Assembly (NCBI GenBank): GCA_945786935.1
Contig: CALZFY010000059.1
Coordinates: 1-14,850, forward strand
Source of the DNA: HGM12587 sp945786935
GTDB taxonomy: Bacteria > Bacillota > Clostridia > Lachnospirales > Lachnospiraceae
DNA length: 14,850 nucleotides
Direction of reading: 5' to 3'
The position numbers and the translations under genes are program-made. The notes below the pieces were generated by a model that was given only the letters and a program-made list of their open reading frames with translations, was not told the DNA's origin and did no database searches. Below, piece by piece: positions 7,378 to 13,260 of this stretch; within the stretch, counting starts at the first letter, position 1, and each line of letters opens with the position of its first letter.

Positions 7378-7427
7378 GGACTGCTCAGTAAGGAAATTGA
7401 TTTTTTTGTTGAAAAGTCCTTTTTTTT
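7378..7427 (+). terminator. Weak intrinsic terminator after the zinc-ribbon gene
   Basis: GGACT (7378-7382) pairs with AGTCC (7415-7419) and an uninterrupted run of eight T residues follows (7420-7427). AAGGA (7390-7394) with TCCTT (7417-7421) is an alternative pairing. The T run is convincing but both stems are only five pairs with long loops, so efficiency is doubtful. Confidence 0.45.
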
Positions 7428-7437
7428 ATTATATGAT
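7409..7437 (+). promoter_or_regulatory. Sigma-A promoter for nfnA-nfnB-yerB
   Basis: TTGAAA (7409-7414) and TATGAT (7432-7437) are spaced by 17 bases. Transcription should start near 7444, leaving a leader of about 63 bases before the nfnA ATG. The -35 box lies inside the preceding terminator. I see no dyad resembling a Rex operator, which would have been expected if the operon were under NADH/NAD control by Rex. Confidence 0.7.
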
Positions 7438-7506
7438 TAAATGAAGCGTGATGTGGCAAATCAAATAATTCTGCATTTAAGATCCGCATTACATAGGAGG
7501 CAAATT

Positions 7507-8394
7507 ATGTTTAAAATTACCAGAGCAGAGCAGCTGACATCCAATATTTATCTGATGGATGTTGTAGCTCCACGAGTAGCAAAATCCTGTAAACCAGGTC
7601 AGTTTATTATTGTAAGACTGGATGAGACAGCAGAACGTATTCCGCTGACGATCTGTGATTATGACAGAGAAGCAGGAACGGTAACCATCGTATTCCAGCC
7701 AATCGGAGCATCTACTCATAAGATGACTTCTTTAAAAGCCGGAGATGCATTCATGGACTTCGTTGGTCCTTTGGGATGTCCTTCAGAGCTTTGCAATGAA
7801 GATGTGGAAGAATTAAAGAAGAAAAAAATCCTTTTTGTTGCAGGTGGTGTAGGTACTGCACCTGTTTACCCGCAGGTAAAATGGCTTCATGAACGTGGTG
7901 TACAGGCAGATGTCATCGTTGGTGCAAAGACAAAAGATCTTCTGATTCTTGAAAAAGAAATGGAAGCAGTTGCCGGAAACCTTTATATTACAACAGATGA
8001 CGGCTCTTACGGACGTCATGGTATGGTTACCGCTGTGATCGATGAACTGGTAGCAGCAGGCAATCAGTATGATCTTTGTGTTGCAATCGGACCAATGATC
8101 ATGATGAAATTCTGTTGTCTGACAACAAAGAAATACGGTATTAAAACAATTGTCAGCATGAACCCGATCATGGTTGACGGTACAGGTATGTGCGGTGCAT
8201 GCCGTCTTGTAGTTGGTGACGAAGTGAAATTTGCATGTGTAGACGGACCGGAATTTGATGGTCACCTGGTTGACTTTGATCAGGCAATGAAACGTCAGCA
8301 GATGTACAAAACACAGGAAGGCAGAGCAATGCTGAAATTACAGGAAGGTGATACACATCACGGCGGATGTGGAAACTGCGGAGGTGACAAATAA
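7507..8394 (+). CDS. nfnA: NfnA-type subunit of electron-bifurcating NAD/NADP transhydrogenase
   Basis: A 295-residue ferredoxin-NADP reductase-like flavoprotein, the small subunit of NfnAB (also called SudB). The complex couples NADPH, ferredoxin and NAD by flavin bifurcation in the cytoplasm. FAD contact: RIPLTICDYD (44-53). NAD(H) site: FVAGGVGTAPVYPQ (110-123). The [2Fe-2S] loop is MVDGTGMCGACR plus FACVDGP: Cys229, Cys232 and Cys244, with Asp224 as the likely fourth ligand, as in Thermotoga NfnA. PyrK of dihydroorotate dehydrogenase is related, but the nfnB neighbour decides. An extra tail, HHGGCGNCGG (284-293), adds Cys288 and Cys291. The ATG at 7507 follows AGGAGG (7495-7500); an in-frame ATG at 7441 sits at the transcription start and is rejected. 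The stop overlaps the nfnB start by one base (TAATG). Confidence 0.9.
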   Translation: MFKITRAEQLTSNIYLMDVVAPRVAKSCKPGQFIIVRLDETAERIPLTICDYDREAGTVTIVFQPIGASTHKMTSLKAGDAFMDFVGPLGCPSELCNEDVEELKKKKILFVAGGVGTAPVYPQVKWLHERGVQADVIVGAKTKDLLILEKEMEAVAGNLYITTDDGSYGRHGMVTAVIDELVAAGNQYDLCVAIGPMIMMKFCCLTTKKYGIKTIVSMNPIMVDGTGMCGACRLVVGDEVKFACVDGPEFDGHLVDFDQAMKRQQMYKTQEGRAMLKLQEGDTHHGGCGNCGGDK

Positions 8395-9782
8395 TGGCAG
8401 ATGTATTAAACAGAGTCCCTGTAAGAGAACAGGAGCCACAGGTTCGTGCAAAAAATTTCGATGAGGTATGTCTTGGATACAATGCAGAAGAAGCTGTAGA
8501 AGAAGCTCATAGATGTATCGGATGTAAAAACGCAAAATGTGTACAGGGTTGTCCTGTATCTATCAATATTCCGGGATTTATCGCTCAGGTAAAAGAAGGA
8601 AAATTTGAAGAAGCTTATAAAGTTATTGGGGAATCCAGTGCTCTTCCGGCAATCTGTGGACGTGTATGTCCTCAGGAAAGCCAGTGTGAAGGACAGTGTA
8701 TCCGTGGTAAAAAGGGAGATCCGATCTCCATTGGTAAACTGGAAAGATTCGTTGCTGACTGGGCAAGAGAAAACAACATCAAACCGGAAGGCGCAAAAGA
8801 ATTAAACGGTAAAAAGGTTGCTGTCATTGGTTCCGGCCCTGCAGGTCTTACCTGTGCAGGAGATCTTGCAAAATTAGGTTATGACGTAACGATTTTTGAA
8901 GCACTTCACAAAGCAGGCGGTGTACTTGTATATGGTATCCCGGAATTCCGTTTACCAAAGGACGGCGTTGTTCAGCCTGAAATCGAGAATGTAAAATCTC
9001 TCGGTGTAAAGATTGAGACAGACGTGGTTGTCGGTAAGGCTGTTACCATTGATGAATTATTGGAAGAAGAAGGCTTTGATGCTGTATTTATCGGTTCCGG
9101 TGCAGGTCTTCCTAAATTTATGGGTATCCCGGGAGAACAGGCAAGCGGTGTATTCTCCGCAAACGAATACCTGACACGTAACAACCTGATGAAGGCTTTT
9201 GATGAAAATTATGATACACCGATCGCAGCAGGTACAAAGGTTGCAGTTGTTGGTGGTGGTAACGTAGCAATGGATGCTGCAAGAACAGCACTCCGTCTTG
9301 GTGCAGAAGTACATATCATTTACAGACGTAGTGAAGAAGAACTTCCTGCAAGAAAGGAAGAAGTACATCATGCAAAAGAAGAAGGCATTATCTTTGACCT
9401 TCTGACCAATCCGACAGAAATTATTGCAGATGAAAACGGATGGGTAAAAGCAATCAAATGCGTGAAGATGGAATTAGGTGAACCGGATGCTTCCGGCAGA
9501 CGCCGCCCGGTAGTTGTAGAAGGCAGTGAATTTGAAATCGAAGTAGATACTGTCATCATGTCTCTGGGTACTTCACCGAACCCGCTGATCTCTTCTACAA
9601 CCAAAGGACTTGAAATCAATAAGAGACAGTGTATCGTTGCCAGTGAAGAATTTGGTGCAACCTCTAAAGAAGGTGTATTCGCAGGCGGTGACGCAGTCAC
9701 AGGTGCCGCCACCGTAATCCTTGCGATGGGTGCCGGTAAAGCAGCTGCAAAAGGTATCCACGAATATCTCTCAAATAAATAG
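8394..9782 (+). CDS. nfnB: NfnB-type (GltA-like) subunit of electron-bifurcating transhydrogenase
   Basis: A 462-residue flavoprotein homologous to the small subunit of glutamate synthase (GltD/GltA, SudA). The N-terminal ferredoxin-like part carries two cysteine sets: Cys41, 44, 49, 53 and Cys88, 92, 98, 102, consistent with the two [4Fe-4S] clusters of NfnB. The FAD Rossmann motif is VIGSGPAG (144-151). The NADPH motif is VVGGGNVAMD (285-294), with RRSEEELPAR (311-320) following. The second FAD contact is GGDAVTGAATV (431-441). It bears the bifurcating FAD in characterised complexes. Alone it might be read as a glutamate synthase subunit, but there is no large glutamate synthase gene here and nfnA overlaps its start, so NfnAB is the better call. 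Initiation is probably coupled to nfnA termination. Confidence 0.92.
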   Translation: MADVLNRVPVREQEPQVRAKNFDEVCLGYNAEEAVEEAHRCIGCKNAKCVQGCPVSINIPGFIAQVKEGKFEEAYKVIGESSALPAICGRVCPQESQCEGQCIRGKKGDPISIGKLERFVADWARENNIKPEGAKELNGKKVAVIGSGPAGLTCAGDLAKLGYDVTIFEALHKAGGVLVYGIPEFRLPKDGVVQPEIENVKSLGVKIETDVVVGKAVTIDELLEEEGFDAVFIGSGAGLPKFMGIPGEQASGVFSANEYLTRNNLMKAFDENYDTPIAAGTKVAVVGGGNVAMDAARTALRLGAEVHIIYRRSEEELPARKEEVHHAKEEGIIFDLLTNPTEIIADENGWVKAIKCVKMELGEPDASGRRRPVVVEGSEFEIEVDTVIMSLGTSPNPLISSTTKGLEINKRQCIVASEEFGATSKEGVFAGGDAVTGAATVILAMGAGKAAAKGIHEYLSNK

Positions 9783-9802
9783 GAAAAGGAAAAGAGAAAC
9801 TG

Positions 9803-10915
9803 ATGAAAAAAAGATTAGTGATGATTCTGACAGCTTTGGCTATGGCAGCTGCTTTGACAGCATGTGGCAAAGATAAAGAACCTGCAGAGCAGGTAACTGT
9901 AGAAATCGATGATACTGAAGAACCAACAGATACAGCCGAAGAAGAGGAACCGGTCGTAGAAACTGTAGAAGTTCCGGATGGATTCTACCGCAGTGAGTTG
10001 ACAAATGAGATCATCTCTGAGGATTTAAAAGACCAGAGACCAATCGCTGTTATGGTTGATAACGATGCACGTGCTCTTCCTCATTACGGATTAACTCAGG
10101 CAGATGTTGTTTACGAATTAATGAACAGTACAGCAAACAAAGAGATCACACGTTTCATGTGTCTTGTAAAAGACTGGGGTGCAATCACACAGTTTGGTAG
10201 CGTTCGTTCCGTACGTCCAACAAACATTCTTCTTGCAAATGAGTGGAATGCGATCATCTGTCATGACGGTGGCCCATTCTACATCAACGAATACCTGAAA
10301 TTACCGGCCTCCGATCATATCTCCGGATATTTCGGCCGTGTAAACAATGGAAAACCAAGAGAGTTCACAGAATACATCTTAACAGGTGAGGTTCAGAAAT
10401 ATGCTGACAAGCTTGGTATTTCCACAACCTACAACCAGTATTATGAAGGACCTCATTACCAGTTCGTAGATGAAGCAAATGAGGTGAAGCTGGATGAAGT
10501 TTATGATGATTTTGCAAAAGATGCTACTTTGGTAGATCTGCCATTCCCGAACAACCAGTCTGAATTAAAGTATAATGCGGAAGACGGATTATATTACTAC
10601 TCAGAACGTGGAAAAGCACATCTGGATGCACAAAACAACAACAAACAGCTTGCATTCAAGAACGTCATCATCCAGAGAGTATCCTACCATCAGTATGATG
10701 AAAACGGATACCTGATCTTCAACTGTATCGGTGAAAATCAGGATGCAATGTACATCACAAACGGTAAGAGAATCAATGTGAAATGGTCAAAGACAAGCGA
10801 TACATCTCCAACACGTTACTATGACGGTATGGGAGAAGAAATCAAACTCAACACAGGTAAAACCTATGTTGCCTTTGTTGCTGACCAGCGCTGGGATGAA
10901 CTTGTAGTACAATAA
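9803..10915 (+). CDS. yerB: YerB-like lipoprotein (DUF3048)
   Basis: A 370-residue predicted lipoprotein. The signal peptide MKKRLVMILTALAMAAALTAC ends in the lipobox LTAC, so Cys21 would be lipidated and the protein held outside the membrane. A very acidic Glu/Thr-rich spacer follows (about 29-58). The family core starts at RPIAVMVDND (79-88) and continues with GLTQADVVYELM, EITRFMCLV and the conserved GSVRSVRPTNILLANEW (132-148), then a second beta-rich half from about 235 to the end. This two-part layout fits DUF3048 (YerB of B. subtilis), whose function I do not know. It begins 20 bases after nfnB with an A/G-rich ribosome site, so it appears to share the nfn message. The spoIVA-proximal hairpin terminates the unit. 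Confidence 0.87.
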   Translation: MKKRLVMILTALAMAAALTACGKDKEPAEQVTVEIDDTEEPTDTAEEEEPVVETVEVPDGFYRSELTNEIISEDLKDQRPIAVMVDNDARALPHYGLTQADVVYELMNSTANKEITRFMCLVKDWGAITQFGSVRSVRPTNILLANEWNAIICHDGGPFYINEYLKLPASDHISGYFGRVNNGKPREFTEYILTGEVQKYADKLGISTTYNQYYEGPHYQFVDEANEVKLDEVYDDFAKDATLVDLPFPNNQSELKYNAEDGLYYYSERGKAHLDAQNNNKQLAFKNVIIQRVSYHQYDENGYLIFNCIGENQDAMYITNGKRINVKWSKTSDTSPTRYYDGMGEEIKLNTGKTYVAFVADQRWDELVVQ

Positions 10916-10923
10916 AAATATAA

Positions 10924-10952
10924 GAATATTTGGGACCTCCGGTTCATAGAGT
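10924..10952 (+). promoter_or_regulatory. Sigma-E promoter for spoIVA
   Basis: GAATATT (10924-10930) matches the B. subtilis sigma-E -35 pattern KMATATT at every position. After 14 bases, CATAGAGT (10945-10952) matches CATACANT at all but one position. Transcription should start near 10959, about 26 bases before the ATG. spoIVA is a classic mother-cell sigma-E gene, so position and function agree. Confidence 0.8.
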
Positions 10953-10984
10953 TTACATATAATTCATGAATTGGAGGTCTTTTT
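10934..10984 (+). terminator. Intrinsic terminator after yerB, enclosing the spoIVA ribosome site
   Basis: GACCTCCGGTTCAT (10934-10947) pairs with ATGAATTGGAGGTC (10966-10979): 14 pairs, 12 Watson-Crick and two G-U in RNA, with an 18-base loop. Five T residues (10980-10984) follow and the spoIVA ATG comes next. The 3' arm contains GGAGGT (10973-10978), the Shine-Dalgarno of spoIVA. The 5' arm lies in the spacer and -10 box of the sigma-E promoter, so the sigma-E transcript lacks it. Confidence 0.8.
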
Positions 10985-12472
10985 ATGGACAATGTGGCAG
11001 ACAAAGAGTTTGACCTATACAAGGATATTCAGATGCGTACCGGGGGAGAAATCTATCTGGGAGTGATAGGGCCGGTAAGAACCGGAAAATCTACGCTGAT
11101 CAAGAGGATCATGGATCTTCTCGTGCTTCCGAATCTGCCGGAGGGACCGGAAAAAGAACGGGTACTTGATGAACTGCCCCAAAGTGGATCCGGACGAACC
11201 ATTACGACCACGGAACCTAAATTTTTACCAAAGGAGGCATTTAACCTGAAGCTTTCTGAGGATCTGGAATTAAAGCTCCGTCTCATTGACTGCGTGGGTT
11301 ACATGGTGGATGGTGCAGTGGGGCACACCGAGGATGACCAGCCAAGGATGGTAAAAACACCATGGTCTGAGGAGAAGATTCCCTTTGTGAAAGCGGCGGA
11401 GATCGGTACCAGAAAGGTGATGCAGGATCATTCTACCATCGGCATCGTGGTAACCTGTGACGGTTCCTTTTCTGATATTCCAAGGGAACAGTACATAGAA
11501 CCGGAAAACCGCACCATTTCGGAGATGAAAAAGCTTGGAAAACCTTTTATTGTGATCTTAAACAGCAGCAGACCCTATGGGGATACTGCACAGAAACTGG
11601 CTAAGGAACTGGAAGAGCAGTATCAGGTTCCGGTACTTCCTCTCAACTGTGAGCAGATGCGTAAAGAAGATATTTCCCTCATATTTGAAAACATTCTAAA
11701 GGAATTTCCCATTACAGACGTGGAGTTTTACATTCCGAAATGGGTGGAAATGCAGTCTGTTGATTCGGAAATCAAAAAAGATCTTTTAGAGCAGATAAAA
11801 AAGGTCATGGGTCGCATAGGCCGGGTGCAGGATGTGACTGCTGAAAATGTGAACATGGAGTCCCCCTATATTACCCGGGTGAAGCTCGATCATCTGAATC
11901 TTTCCAATGGAAAGGTCAGTGTGCTGGTTGACGTGGATGAAAAATATTATTATGAGATGCTAAGCCAGATGACAGGGGAAGAGATTCTGGGGGAGTACGA
12001 ACTGATGAAGCTTCTAAAGGAACTGTCCAACATGAGGAAAGAGTATGCCAAGGTGTCCTATGCCATCGATGCTGTAAGGCAAAGAGGGTACGGTGTTGTT
12101 ATGCCAATCAGAGAAGAAATTACCCTGGAAGAGCCTGCTATCGTCAAACAGGGAAGCAAGTACGGTGTGAAACTCAAAGCAACCGCGCCATCCATTCATA
12201 TGATCCGTGCCAACATTGAAACGGAGATCTCACCCCTTGTGGGAACACAGGCTCAGGCGCAGGATCTGATCAAATACATTGGTCAGAGCGGTAAGGAGGA
12301 TGGTGCCATCTGGGGTACGAATATTTTCGGAAAATCCATTGAAGAGCTGGTGGAAGACGGTATTAAGTCCAAGGTTTATCAGATTGGAGAGGAGAGTCAG
12401 GTAAAGCTGCAGGAGACCATGCAGAAAATCGTAAACGATTCCAATGGAGGGATGGTCTGTATCATTATATGA
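10985..12472 (+). CDS. spoIVA: Stage IV sporulation protein A (coat morphogenetic ATPase)
   Basis: A 495-residue SpoIVA, the ATP-hydrolysing protein that polymerises on the outer forespore membrane and forms the base of the spore coat. The N-terminal TRAFAC GTPase-like domain shows Walker A GPVRTGKST (29-37), the switch-like SGSGRTITTTEPKFLP (67-82, with the sensor threonine region) and Walker B LRLIDCVGY (98-106, Asp102). The mother-cell-type middle region and the C-terminal anchoring end GGMVCIII are both present, so it is complete. Length agrees with B. subtilis SpoIVA (about 492). It stands alone: a terminator-like hairpin precedes it, its own sigma-E promoter drives it, and rnhA behind has a separate promoter. 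Ribosome site GGAGGT lies six bases before the ATG. This gene shows that the organism belongs to an endospore-forming lineage. Confidence 0.97.
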   Translation: MDNVADKEFDLYKDIQMRTGGEIYLGVIGPVRTGKSTLIKRIMDLLVLPNLPEGPEKERVLDELPQSGSGRTITTTEPKFLPKEAFNLKLSEDLELKLRLIDCVGYMVDGAVGHTEDDQPRMVKTPWSEEKIPFVKAAEIGTRKVMQDHSTIGIVVTCDGSFSDIPREQYIEPENRTISEMKKLGKPFIVILNSSRPYGDTAQKLAKELEEQYQVPVLPLNCEQMRKEDISLIFENILKEFPITDVEFYIPKWVEMQSVDSEIKKDLLEQIKKVMGRIGRVQDVTAENVNMESPYITRVKLDHLNLSNGKVSVLVDVDEKYYYEMLSQMTGEEILGEYELMKLLKELSNMRKEYAKVSYAIDAVRQRGYGVVMPIREEITLEEPAIVKQGSKYGVKLKATAPSIHMIRANIETEISPLVGTQAQAQDLIKYIGQSGKEDGAIWGTNIFGKSIEELVEDGIKSKVYQIGEESQVKLQETMQKIVNDSNGGMVCIII

Positions 12473-12487
12473 AAAATTGGTTATTTA

Positions 12488-12512
12488 TGGGGTCAAATAC
12501 TGTTTGGCCCCA
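12488..12512 (+). other. Hairpin after spoIVA without a U tract
   Basis: TGGGGTCAAA (12488-12497) pairs with TTTGGCCCCA (12503-12512), 10 pairs with one U-G, around a five-base loop. A residues follow instead of T residues, so it is not a canonical intrinsic terminator for spoIVA. The opposite strand lacks a proper T run after the stem too. It might protect the spoIVA 3' end or pause polymerase. Confidence 0.5.
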
Positions 12513-12520
12513 AAAAAGTG

Positions 12521-12549
12521 TTGTAAAATTTGATGGTTTCGGATAGAAT
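12521..12549 (+). promoter_or_regulatory. Sigma-A promoter for rnhA and alaS
   Basis: TTGTAA (12521-12526) and TAGAAT (12544-12549) are separated by 17 bases. The start would be near 12556, giving a leader of about 68 bases that contains the hairpin at 12565-12595. It would let rnhA, the small peptide gene and alaS be expressed in growing cells independently of spoIVA. Confidence 0.6.
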
Positions 12550-12564
12550 AAGAGACGGTGAAAA

Positions 12565-12595
12565 ATATTACCGGTACTTCACAGGACGGTAATAT
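12565..12595 (+). other. Leader hairpin upstream of rnhA
   Basis: ATATTACCG (12565-12573) and CGGTAATAT (12587-12595) form a perfect nine-pair stem with a 13-base loop, about nine bases from the predicted 5' end. No T run follows, so it is not a terminator, and the ribosome site (12614-12620) lies outside. A 5' hairpin of this sort often stabilises mRNA; a protein-binding role is equally open. Confidence 0.5.
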
Positions 12596-12623
12596 GTGGA
12601 GGGAGCACCGAATAGGAGGTAAG

Positions 12624-13109
12624 ATGTTAGTTAAGATTTACACTGACGGTGCAGCCAGGGGAAACCCTGATGGCCCGGGCGGCTATGGAACCATTCTTTC
12701 CTGCGTGGATGGAAAAGGCCGGGAGCATGTAAGAGAATTCAGCCAGGGCTATGTAAAAACGACCAACAACCGCATGGAGCTGATGGCAGCCATTGTGGGA
12801 CTGGAAGCACTGAACAGGCCATGTGAAGTGGAATTATATTCGGATTCCAAATATGTGGTGGATGCATTTAACCGGAACTGGATTACAGGCTGGTTGAAAA
12901 ACGACTGGAAAAACAGTGCAAAAAAACCGGTCAAAAATAAGGAACTGTGGCAGCGTCTTTTGAAGGCCATGGAACCGCATAAAGTAACCTATATTTGGGT
13001 AAAGGGTCATAACGGACATGCCCTGAATGAGCGCTGTGACAGGCTGGCCACCAGTGCTGCAGACGGCGACGATCTCATCCATGATGAGGTGTTTGAGAAA
13101 GAGAGGTAA
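12624..13109 (+). CDS. rnhA: Ribonuclease HI
   Basis: A 161-residue RNase HI, which cuts the RNA strand of RNA-DNA hybrids in the cytoplasm (R-loops, primers). The catalytic carboxylates are all visible: Asp8 in KIYTDGAARGNPDGPGGYG, Glu52 in NNRMELMAA, Asp74 in LYSDSKYVVDA and Asp139 in NERCDRLA. The active-site His129 sits in WVKGHNGH. The basic-protrusion region is represented by WLKNDWKNSAKKPVKNKELW (90-109). I chose the ATG at 12624, preceded by AGGAGGT (12614-12620); the spacing is short but strong. A GTG at 12558 would add 22 residues across the leader hairpin and fall at the transcription start. The small peptide gene follows three bases after the stop. Confidence 0.94.
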   Translation: MLVKIYTDGAARGNPDGPGGYGTILSCVDGKGREHVREFSQGYVKTTNNRMELMAAIVGLEALNRPCEVELYSDSKYVVDAFNRNWITGWLKNDWKNSAKKPVKNKELWQRLLKAMEPHKVTYIWVKGHNGHALNERCDRLATSAADGDDLIHDEVFEKER

Positions 13110-13112
13110 GAT

Positions 13113-13229
13113 ATGTTCATCAGTACATTGGTAACGACTTTATTCAAAATGGTAATTCTTGCAGCAGTCTGTGTGGCAGGCGTTTTTGCAGGAAAAAAAT
13201 TGCGTGATCGTAAGGACGCAAAGTCATAA
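13113..13229 (+). CDS. Small membrane peptide, 38 residues
   Basis: An ORF of 38 codons sits between rnhA and alaS, three bases after the rnhA stop and 31 bases before the alaS start. GAGAGG (13101-13106) is a suitable ribosome site for the ATG at 13113. Translation gives a short amphipathic start (MFISTLVTTLFK), a single hydrophobic helix (about 13-27, MVILAAVCVAGVFAG), then a strongly basic, charged end (KKLRDRKDAKS). The charge pattern predicts the C-terminus in the cytoplasm. The layout looks like a designed single-span peptide rather than random spacer, and the tight spacing suggests translation with rnhA. I recognise no function. It could also be a chance ORF. Confidence 0.65.
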   Translation: MFISTLVTTLFKMVILAAVCVAGVFAGKKLRDRKDAKS

Positions 13230-13260
13230 GCGTAAGCGCTAGCAATTGGAGGAGACAAAA

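Noticed and set aside
7441..7506. ATG start for nfnA at 7441
   Set aside because: It lies at or before the predicted transcription start and lacks a ribosome site; 7507 has AGGAGG and the family start.
8168..8482. Long reverse-strand ORFs, for example across nfnA and nfnB
   Set aside because: They mirror well-supported + strand genes, lack ribosome sites and show no recognisable protein features.
10953..10963. Sigma-A -10 box (TATAAT at 10958-10963) for spoIVA
   Set aside because: No -35 match lies 16-18 bases upstream, while a near-perfect sigma-E promoter is present.
12488..12517. Canonical intrinsic terminator for spoIVA
   Set aside because: The stem is good but A residues, not T residues, follow it, and the reverse orientation also lacks a T run.
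12558..12623. GTG start for rnhA at 12558
   Set aside because: It would be almost leaderless and would encode the leader hairpin; 12624 has AGGAGGT and the RNase HI start.
13230..13260. T-box leader for alaS
   Set aside because: Only 31 bases separate it from the preceding ORF and no T-box motif is visible.
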